Source: Planctomyces sp. | Lineage (GTDB): Bacteria; Planctomycetota; Planctomycetia; Planctomycetales; Planctomycetaceae | Reading direction: 5' to 3' | NCBI GenBank assembly: GCA_005778225.1 | Contig: SXPC01000068.1 | Span: 1-33,848, forward strand | DNA: 33,848 nt | In this document: in pieces, positions 8,101 to 14,151 of the stretch | Layout of the letters: each line of letters begins with the position of its first letter | How positions within the stretch are numbered: the first letter of the stretch is position 1 | The notes under the pieces: model-generated | The model's database searches: none | Seen by the model: the letters and a program-made list of their open reading frames with translations, nothing else | Told to the model about the DNA's origin: nothing | Made by a program: the position numbers and the translations under genes

Positions 8101-9049
8101 GTGTCAGATCGGTTCCTTCAACCGCAGAGATCCGTCGCACATCCTGCAGGAACTTTTCTTCCTGCTTGGTATAGCCGGGGAAAGCGAGCTTCGCATCCGT
8201 CTGCAGCAGGCTGGGGTAATCAAAGACATTGATCTGGAAATAGCGAGTTGTCTGATCGCCAAAGCTGACTTTGTATTTGATCGACTCATTCACCGTCGCG
8301 ATGCGTCCCCCAAACAGCGGGTCATCCAGCGACTGAGCCATGGAGACTTTCTGCTCCTGACCATCTGCTCCCGTATAGATCAGTGTCGACTCAGGAGGAA
8401 GTTTGCTGGCAAACCTCGCGAGGACCAGCAGGCTGCTGCCCCGCTCGACATCTGCATCCCCCGGCTCGATGCTGGCTTCATACTGAGCCCCATCGAGAAC
8501 GACATCGTTGAAGGCGAGGTTGGAATTGAGTCCTGGCTTTAACTGGCTATTCAGTGAGTTCAAAAACACGGATGCCACGCAAAACAGAATCATCCCGAAC
8601 ACCGCTGACATCCGCGCCAGCCCCATCTGCGATCCAGAGACAATTCGAGCCCAGTCATGCGTTTCGGAATGCTTGATGGCTTTCTCGACAACGACGTGCT
8701 GAAGATAACGAAGCTTGCCAGTAGATTCCTCTGGTTTCTGTTCGACCGCAGTCAACAGCGTTGCATTGAGCTGAGGAAAATAAGCCTCAATCCGCTCAGC
8801 CAGTCGTCGCTGATTACGAGCTGATTTTCGACTCCAGATGAGAATCAAAAGCGAGCCGATGATCGCTGCCAGGAACGCGAATGCTGCTCCACCAGGAATG
8901 ACGTGCCCAGTCGTCTGCGTCGACGCAAAGAGCAAACCAACAACGGCCGCAGTGACGATCCAGACGACACCCAATCCCGTCCAGAAACGAAACGAACGCA
9001 CGCGGTTCGCGGCACGTTCGAGTGGTTGTTGAAGTTCGCGATCAATCAT
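5141..9049 (-). CDS. 1302-residue membrane-anchored coiled-coil, Gln-rich protein (DUF4175-like)
   Basis: Three membrane helices (about 22-42, 54-72, 144-164) are followed by a beta-rich region with DYPSLLQTDAKLAFPGYT (277-294), as in large planctomycete and DUF4175-type proteins. A run of eight Gln lies around residue 520, then a roughly 450-residue charged Glu/Gln/Arg coiled coil (about 535-1000). A low-complexity Pro-Gly-Gln region (about 1010-1180, nt 5510-6050) is built from irregular GQQPGQQ repeats and ends in Gly6. A folded charged C-terminal segment closes the protein. ATGA overlaps exist at both ends with the vWA genes, so it is made in step with them. The coiled coil and flexible Gln linker suggest a long scaffold reaching across the periplasm. 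I see no catalytic motif. DUF4175 membership is a judgement from layout and is only moderately sure. Confidence 0.8.
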   Translation of the reverse strand: MIDRELQQPLERAANRVRSFRFWTGLGVVWIVTAAVVGLLFASTQTTGHVIPGGAAFAFLAAIIGSLLILIWSRKSARNQRRLAERIEAYFPQLNATLLTAVEQKPEESTGKLRYLQHVVVEKAIKHSETHDWARIVSGSQMGLARMSAVFGMILFCVASVFLNSLNSQLKPGLNSNLAFNDVVLDGAQYEASIEPGDADVERGSSLLVLARFASKLPPESTLIYTGADGQEQKVSMAQSLDDPLFGGRIATVNESIKYKVSFGDQTTRYFQINVFDYPSLLQTDAKLAFPGYTKQEEKFLQDVRRISAVEGTDLTLLCRVNKPLKSVQFKEQLGESEEVIDLQVDAADPLTYTTSFKLERSRELMLHLTDDAGRANKFPTKLVINVVTNRLPDIKLAQPTKDIEVSPIEEVDLAASAWDDFGIQRVGINYSIPGKVEKDISLGDRFPAKERIQAQHLLAFEDLNAEPDQLLSWYFWAEDIGPAGEIRRTASDMFFAEVRPFEEIFRQGQQPAEGEQQQQQQQQGSQNAQQAQQLAELQKQIINATWKIIRRESREKMSPEFEDDVRLIVESQKAAMAQVDELAQNIQDQQSLSHVDTVKQEMRKIVTSLESAASSQKAPELQSGLGHEQAAYQALLRLRAREHEVVQSSQSQQQQQSQQQQSQRMQQQLQQLKLKEDSNRYAQEQQAQTEQEQQSREDRQVLNRLRELAQRQSDLNERIKELQGALEAAQTEEERAEAERQLKRLREEQEEILRDTEELQERMEQPENQERMAEQSQQLQEARENVRQSAEALQERMVTQAANEGTRAQNELNDLKEEFQRQTSGQFEEQMREMRQQAQELKQQEEKIGEQLKNLTEGGSEEANSLRESNERQETQQQVAQQKKRLEELTNTMRETIEQAEATQPLLAEKLYDSIRETRKADPQKALEATELLMRRGFLEDALDQEQTARQGINRLAEGVEQAADQVLGDETETLRRALGELDRLNTDLDREIAQAEGRQPGQRPGSQDPTNPLRNQSPLTDDPLNRNSSSGQPTRPGQQNDQSQQGQQNGQQPQPDQQPGEQQNGEQQAGQEAMTQQGQQPGQQQGQQPGQQSGQQLGQPQGQRPGEQPGQQPGGQQPGQSQQPQPGGQQPGQQPGQQPGGQQPGGQQQGQQPGQAGGQQRQPGGQRNAGGGGGGLDRFLDNGNVQRVSPFSGDDFMNWSDRLRDVEEIVDDPQLRAEAARIREEARELRREMLNNQAPPQWDIIKDRVANPLTQLQNRVAEELLKRTGEDVRVPIDKDPVPTQYENAVRRYYERLGSSQ

Positions 9050-11151
9050 GCGAAATCTCCTGTGACTGGGATCGGCTGGCGTGAACGTCTTGCTGCCAGC
9101 CAGGTTTCAACACCCAGCAGCACCAGCACGGTAACGATCAGCCACTTCCAGATTTTCTGTCGGCTTTCGAGTTCGGTATCACGCAGCTGACGCATCCGCT
9201 CCAGCTCTTCAGCCTGAGTCGGAGCAGCGCCCGTCGCGATGTCAAATTGTTCGAGACGCTCGATCCCCAGAGGTTCGGTCTCGCTCTCGGCATCGGCGAG
9301 ATTGACTGCGAACGGGTACGGCTGGCCGTTGTCGACAAGCGTGTAGACGCCGGGCTCCGTTGTCTCTGTAAACACTTTTGTTTCTGGCGTCAGCGTGACC
9401 TGCGCCCCGGCAGGAGTCCGGATCATTCGGTCGCCCTTTGGCTCTGGCAAAGGAACCGGCTGATTGACGACATACGACTGAGCCGCCAGACGTCCCCCCG
9501 CGGCCAGTTCCAGCCAGCGAGTCAGCAGCGGCACAAATTTCGTTGATAAGGCCAACTGGCTGTCACTACGCTGCCAGCCCGAACTCATAGCATAGAGAGT
9601 CCCTTTGCCACGGGGAGTCGACCAGAGGGCGGGCGTCTGGTCTTCGAAGCGGGCAATCACGCTGGCGTTTTCGACTCCATCGATGTTGACCGCGCGATGC
9701 TTCCAGAAACGGATGCGGGTGAAGTCGTTGTAACGGGCTCCCGCGAACGGCACGAACAGTGGATGACGGAAATCAATCTGCCCCAGCATGGCATAGTCGC
9801 TGGAAGAAGACTTCTCGCTGGCATCGTCGTCCAGCGTCACGTTCCCCAGCCATGGCCCGAGTTGACTGACGAGTTCCTCTGTCTTCAAAACAACGAGTGC
9901 ATGACCACCCCGAGTTAGATACTGGTCGACAGCCTTCTGCTGCGCTTCACTGATCTTGTCTGTGATCACCACAAACCGGGGAACGTCATCAAACTCCCAG
10001 TTGGGAACCTGGTCGGCTGCGATCGTTGTGACTTCCACTTTCCTCGCAGGCGTCTCATCGAATGCCCGGCTGAGATAAAAACGCATCTGCTCCGGGTCTT
10101 CATCGAGATCACTGCCAAAGTACGCGATCCTGATCTTCTCCTGCAGCGGCGGGACAACATAGAACGTGTTGTCAAAGTGCATGTCAGCTGCATCGCCCGT
10201 CAACAACAGGCGATCCGGCTTCTGGCCATTCACGTCATAAAGGACAGGCAGGACCAAGCTTTCCCCCGGCGGCACATAAAAAGCCACCTGCCGCGAACAA
10301 TCCTGGACGCCATTGCTCCAGACGACATGAAACTGTTCGGTCGTCGAGCCAGAGGTATTGCGAACGCGAACGCGCGGAGACGGCGTTTCCTCCGCCTCGT
10401 CAACTGGCGTTTCGACCAGACGAACGCGGGCATTGTTGTCCTTCTCGGGCACAACCGTCTTCACATCCAGTCGGACGGTCTTAGGCCACTCGGTGGTCTG
10501 CAGTGCTTCGAGCTTCGAACCCGATTGCAGGTCGCTGATAAGAACGATCTGCAGGGTTGCATGTGTCTGACGCATGTCATCGACTGCTTCAATGCGTTCT
10601 GCAACGCCAAGCATCGCCGTCCCTAAGTCGCTGGCCGCCCACGTCGGCTTGATGTCATTCAGAGCATTGCGGGCGAGTTCACGTCGTTGATCACGATCAA
10701 GGCCTTCCGTATTCTCGGGAGCGACAATCGTCTCCAGTCGCTCATCGAATGCGAACAGCGAAACCTCATCCGTCGGGCCGAGGTCATGAATGACCGACTT
10801 CGCCTGCGTGATCGCTTTGTCCCACAGATCGCCACGCTTCATGCTCGCACTGCGATCCAGCAGAATCGCGATGTGTCGCTGCGGCGCGTCGTCCAAGGAC
10901 AGATCCGCCTGCGCCCGCAAGTAAGGACGCATGAAGGCGACCGCCAGCAGTAAGATCGCCAATGACCGCAATAATAGCAACAGCCACTGATCGATGTGGC
11001 TTCGCTTGGTCATCCGTGGCGGCGAAGGCTGCAGAAACATCAGCGAGCTGAACTCGTAATGACTTTGCGGCGTGCGGCGGATCATGTGGAAAATGATCGG
11101 AGCTGCAATCGCCAGTCCGCCGAGTAAAAACGCTCCGTAGAGGAAACTCAT
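9046..11151 (-). CDS. BatA-like vWA membrane protein
   Basis: The 701 residues open with the BatA-type N-terminal membrane domain (MSFLYGAFLLGGLAIAAP, then HMIRRTPQ, with a second helix at about 55-73). A vWA domain follows with an intact MIDAS motif DRSAS (99-103), SDLGT (174-178) and LISDLQSG (204-211). A beta-rich region and a glutamine-amidotransferase-like segment come next (about 338-425, YLTRGGHALVVL). STPRGKGTLYAMSSGW at 511-526 is a characteristic element of these proteins. A C-terminal membrane helix (about 669-685) ends the protein. In other bacteria BatA-type proteins work with MoxR AAA+ ATPases and DUF58 proteins, and the adjacent genes encode exactly these. ATGA overlaps at both ends indicate translational coupling. 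Ligand and function are unknown; a role in envelope stress or protein complex assembly is inference from the family. Confidence 0.87.
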   Translation of the reverse strand: MSFLYGAFLLGGLAIAAPIIFHMIRRTPQSHYEFSSLMFLQPSPPRMTKRSHIDQWLLLLLRSLAILLLAVAFMRPYLRAQADLSLDDAPQRHIAILLDRSASMKRGDLWDKAITQAKSVIHDLGPTDEVSLFAFDERLETIVAPENTEGLDRDQRRELARNALNDIKPTWAASDLGTAMLGVAERIEAVDDMRQTHATLQIVLISDLQSGSKLEALQTTEWPKTVRLDVKTVVPEKDNNARVRLVETPVDEAEETPSPRVRVRNTSGSTTEQFHVVWSNGVQDCSRQVAFYVPPGESLVLPVLYDVNGQKPDRLLLTGDAADMHFDNTFYVVPPLQEKIRIAYFGSDLDEDPEQMRFYLSRAFDETPARKVEVTTIAADQVPNWEFDDVPRFVVITDKISEAQQKAVDQYLTRGGHALVVLKTEELVSQLGPWLGNVTLDDDASEKSSSSDYAMLGQIDFRHPLFVPFAGARYNDFTRIRFWKHRAVNIDGVENASVIARFEDQTPALWSTPRGKGTLYAMSSGWQRSDSQLALSTKFVPLLTRWLELAAGGRLAAQSYVVNQPVPLPEPKGDRMIRTPAGAQVTLTPETKVFTETTEPGVYTLVDNGQPYPFAVNLADAESETEPLGIERLEQFDIATGAAPTQAEELERMRQLRDTELESRQKIWKWLIVTVLVLLGVETWLAARRSRQPIPVTGDFA

Positions 11152-12137
11152 CCCTGTCCCCCTCGCGGTGCGCGTTGCTTGATCGTCGGTCGACCTCGCT
11201 TCATTCGGTCCGTCAACAGATCAAACAGGATCATGTCCAGCGAACGATCGGTCGCGATCTGATGCAGATCGATGCCGAGGTTGTCGCAAATCTTTTTCAA
11301 CCCCGCAGCATGTTCACGAAACTTCAGCAGGTAATTCTCACGAGCGGAGGCCGGGTCGATATAGAGGTTGCGTCCCGACTCGACATCCTGAAACATCGCT
11401 GGCTGTTCGAAACGGAAATCGATCTCGCGCGGATCGAGTACCCGCAGCAAGACCACTTCATGGCCCCGCGCCCGCAGGTAGCCCAGGTTCTTCTCCAGCG
11501 TCTCAATCGGCGTGAGCAGATCGGAGATCAGGACCACGATCCCGCGTTTGGCGACCGTGCCGGCGATCTGTTCGAGAGGCTTGGAAAGATCGGTCGCTTT
11601 GCCAGCCGGGGCGCGTTCCAGGCTCATCATCAAGCGGTGAATGTGCCCTGCTCGGAACCGGGCCGGTATCAAATCGACGATCTTGTCATCAAACGTCAGC
11701 AGGCCGACTGCATCCCGCTGCAGCGAAAGAAAGTAAGCGATCGTCGCTGCCGCTGTCTTGGCATACTCGGCTTTGCTGTAACCAAGCGTGCCATAGTTCA
11801 TCGACTTGCTGAGGTCGACGAGCAGGTGGCACCGCAGGTTCGTCTCATCTTCAAAACATTTAATGAAGTAACGGTCCGAACGCGCGAACAGCTTCCAGTC
11901 GAGGAACCGCGTATCGTCGCCGACGGAGTATTGCCGGTATTCGGTGAACTCGACTGAAAAACCGTGATACGGCGAGCGGTGCAGACCGGTGATGAACCCT
12001 TCGACAATCGTGCGGGCCCGCAGTTCGAGGTTCTTGATTCGCATCAAAGACGGCGGGTCGATGAACGAAGACCGCGACCGGCCTCCTCGCGTAGAGGAGT
12101 TGTCCGCAGTCGTCGCTGGTGTGGTCCCTTGACTCAT
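11148..12137 (-). CDS. DUF58 domain protein
   Basis: The 329 residues carry the DUF58 signature: HRSPYHGFSVEFTEYRQY at 53-70, then SVGDDTRFLDWKLFARSD, with FEDETN at 95-100. It leads into a vWA-like fold with DLSKSM (108-113) and a second acidic motif in VVLISDLL. No membrane helix is visible, so it is probably cytoplasmic. It may couple the MoxR ATPase to the membrane vWA proteins, as commonly proposed for this gene order. The start ATG shares one base with the MoxR stop (TGATG), and the stop overlaps the BatA-like start by four bases. The first 25 residues are Ser/Thr/Arg-rich and probably disordered. Confidence 0.93.
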   Translation of the reverse strand: MSQGTTPATTADNSSTRGGRSRSSFIDPPSLMRIKNLELRARTIVEGFITGLHRSPYHGFSVEFTEYRQYSVGDDTRFLDWKLFARSDRYFIKCFEDETNLRCHLLVDLSKSMNYGTLGYSKAEYAKTAAATIAYFLSLQRDAVGLLTFDDKIVDLIPARFRAGHIHRLMMSLERAPAGKATDLSKPLEQIAGTVAKRGIVVLISDLLTPIETLEKNLGYLRARGHEVVLLRVLDPREIDFRFEQPAMFQDVESGRNLYIDPASARENYLLKFREHAAGLKKICDNLGIDLHQIATDRSLDMILFDLLTDRMKRGRPTIKQRAPRGGQG

Positions 12138-13150
12138 CAGGCCCCCGGCACTGGTACGGTTTTGACGAGGCGATCGATCACCTTCTCGACGGTAATCCCT
12201 TCCGCTTCCGCGCGATACCCGACGAGAATCCGATGACGCAGCGTCACGTGAGCGAGGGCTTTAATATCCTCCGCGATCACATGCGGCCGACCACTCAGCA
12301 AAGCTCGCGCTTTCGCGCCCAGAACAAGATACTGAGCCGCCCGCAGACCTGCTCCCCAGGTGACCCAGTCATTGATAAAGTCAGGCGTCGAAGCACGGCC
12401 GGGACGAGAACAGTCGGCCAGACGGACGGCATAACGAACCAGATTCTCAGCAATCGGAACACGCCGGACGACTTCATGAAAACGGAGTACATCTTCCCCG
12501 TTGAACAGCGGCTTGATCGGCTCACTCTTACGAGACGTCGTCTGACTCACAACGGCGACTTCGTCATCCTCGGGCAGGTAGTCGATCCAGATGTTGAACA
12601 TGAAGCGGTCAAGCTGAGCTTCGGGCAGAGGATATGTTCCCTCCATCTCGATCGGGTTTTGCGTCGCGAGCACGAAGAACGGCTCTTCCAGTGGATAACG
12701 AACGCCAGCCGCCGTCACCTGATGCTCCTGCATCGCTTCGAGGAGAGCCGCCTGTGTTTTGGGGGGCGTCCGGTTGATTTCGTCCGCGAGGATGACGTTG
12801 GCGAAGATCGGCCCTTTGACGAACTGCAGTTTACGTCGCCCATCAGCCGTTTCTTCGAGAATTTCCGTCCCGGTGATGTCCGCGGGCATCAGGTCGGGGG
12901 TGAACTGGATGCGGCGGAAGTCCAGATCGAAGATCTTCGAAATCGAATTGACCAGCAGCGTCTTCGCGAGCCCCGGAGCACCGGTAATCAGGCAGTGACC
13001 ACCTGCAAACAGGCACAGCAGCAATTGCTCAACCACTTCCTGCTGCCCGATCACAGACTTGGAAAGCTCCTTGAGAATCTGCTCGCGCCCTACTCGGATC
13101 TGCTCCACCGCCTGCTGCTCCGCGGCATACGCGTCGGTCTGTGTACTCAC
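12137..13150 (-). CDS. MoxR-family AAA+ ATPase
   Basis: The 337 residues hold all the motifs of a MoxR ATPase: Walker A GAPGLAKT (57-64), Walker B VILADEIN (119-126) followed by RTPPKTQAALLEAMQE, sensor 1 in ATQNP (162-166), and the EAQLDRF segment (178-184). The C-terminal lid contains WGAGLRAAQYL. MoxR proteins are chaperone-like ATPases that remodel or activate partners through DUF58 and vWA proteins, which follow here in the same operon. The start is GTG (13150-13148); no in-frame ATG is available upstream before the repeat region and only a weak GAAAG lies before it. A 152-base gap with an inverted repeat separates it from DUF4159, so a separate promoter is possible. Confidence 0.95.
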   Translation of the reverse strand: MSTQTDAYAAEQQAVEQIRVGREQILKELSKSVIGQQEVVEQLLLCLFAGGHCLITGAPGLAKTLLVNSISKIFDLDFRRIQFTPDLMPADITGTEILEETADGRRKLQFVKGPIFANVILADEINRTPPKTQAALLEAMQEHQVTAAGVRYPLEEPFFVLATQNPIEMEGTYPLPEAQLDRFMFNIWIDYLPEDDEVAVVSQTTSRKSEPIKPLFNGEDVLRFHEVVRRVPIAENLVRYAVRLADCSRPGRASTPDFINDWVTWGAGLRAAQYLVLGAKARALLSGRPHVIAEDIKALAHVTLRHRILVGYRAEAEGITVEKVIDRLVKTVPVPGA

Positions 13151-13191
13151 GATGAAACTTTCTGTTGCTGATGAAATCGTCTGGAGAAAAT

Positions 13192-13277
13192 CAAACCACA
13201 GATAAACACGAATTCACACTGATGAGAATAGCCATGACTGTTTTAATCCGTGTCGATTCGTGTTCATCCGTGGTTTG
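13192..13277. repeat. inverted repeat with 37-bp arms inside the operon
   Basis: The arm at 13192-13228 starts CAAACCACAGATAAACACG; the arm at 13241-13277, read on the minus strand, starts CAAACCACGGATGAACACG. I count 30 of 37 matching positions, separated by a 12-base loop. The unit resembles the short 'ACCACRGATGAACACGAATC' dispersed sequence that I recall from intergenic DNA of several phyla. It fills most of the only real gap in the operon (13151-13302). Read in the operon's direction the hairpin is followed by TTTGATTTTC, so it could reduce read-through from DUF4159 into moxR. The rest of the gap holds no gene. Confidence 0.8.
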
Positions 13278-13302
13278 TCTTCTAGTGAGGCGCGTGGAAT
13301 TC

Positions 13303-14151
13303 TCAATGCGTCATCGCATACGTCACGATGTTAATCCCCAACGGATACGCGAATCGTTCGGAATACTCTTTGAAGTAATTGGGATCGACCCCTTCTTCTT
13401 CCCAACCATCTCCCAGGTCGGTGTTGTGACAGATGATCGCCATCATGCGACCTTTGTCATCGAAGATGCCGCGGTAATGGGCTTCATTGGCGTCGTACCG
13501 CTCGGTCCCGCGACCGCTCATGAAATGCCCGATGCTCGGAATCATTGGCTTCTCCGCAAGATCGTATACGATGTGGAAGATCTCATGCTCAAGAGGAAGC
13601 TCCTGCGGCTCGCGATCCGGAAAGACGCGTTTGATGTTCTGATAGAAGGTGTACCATTCATCTTCCCCCCAGAAGTCATCAACCATGAGAAACCCGCCAT
13701 TGAGCAGGTAACGACGCAGGCCCTCGACCTCCTCGTCGGTCAACGCCATCTGGCCGGGCTCGATGAGATACAGAAACGGGAAGTCAGAGATATTTTCGTC
13801 CGTTAACTCAACGATGACGCTCTCCGGATGAACTTCCATGGAGGTCAATTCACGCAGGCGGTGAGGCAGGTTCAGGTCACTTTCCGGAAAGTCGACCAGC
13901 CACTTATCACTGCGTCCCCAGCAGGTGTATTTCACGCGGGCAAAACGAAACGCTTCATGCTGGAACCGCTCATCGATCTCCCAGTCATTGCGAGCACCCG
14001 TTTGAGTGATGTTGTAGCGCCCGCCGCCGAACCCTCGGCCGCCGCCACGAAATCCGCGCTGCGGCTGGAACTGTGCCCACAGAGCGCCAGCGATCAGGAT
14101 GACCGCGGTCGTCGCCATGAAGATCTTGATCGGTCGTCGCGTCCACTTCAT
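13303..14151 (-). CDS. DUF4159 domain protein
   Basis: The 282 residues begin with an uncleaved or cleaved N-terminal membrane segment (about 9-27), then a Gly/Arg-rich linker (31-45). The DUF4159 domain follows: FRFARVKYTC (68-77), FPFLYLIEPGQMALTDEE (124-141), LRRYLLNGGFLMVDDFWG (145-162), and the HEIFHIVYDL segment (189-198). DUF4159 has a class I glutamine-amidotransferase-like fold and often occurs beside MoxR/DUF58 genes. The two vWA membrane proteins of this operon also carry amidotransferase-like regions. Its start overlaps the stop of the TPR peptidase by four bases (ATGA). Enzyme activity is not established for the family. Confidence 0.92.
   Translation of the reverse strand: MKWTRRPIKIFMATTAVILIAGALWAQFQPQRGFRGGGRGFGGGRYNITQTGARNDWEIDERFQHEAFRFARVKYTCWGRSDKWLVDFPESDLNLPHRLRELTSMEVHPESVIVELTDENISDFPFLYLIEPGQMALTDEEVEGLRRYLLNGGFLMVDDFWGEDEWYTFYQNIKRVFPDREPQELPLEHEIFHIVYDLAEKPMIPSIGHFMSGRGTERYDANEAHYRGIFDDKGRMMAIICHNTDLGDGWEEEGVDPNYFKEYSERFAYPLGINIVTYAMTH

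Noticed and set aside
7640-8542. 300-codon plus-strand ORF inside the 1302-residue gene
   Set aside because: Antisense shadow of a coding region with conserved beta-domain motifs; no ribosome site and no known domain.
11175-11957. 260-codon plus-strand ORF over DUF58
   Set aside because: Antisense to the DUF58 signature region; no domain recognised.
12119-13171. 350-codon plus-strand ORF covering moxR
   Set aside because: It is antisense to a MoxR gene with all family motifs; its product has no recognisable domain. Long antisense frames are expected from the codon bias here.
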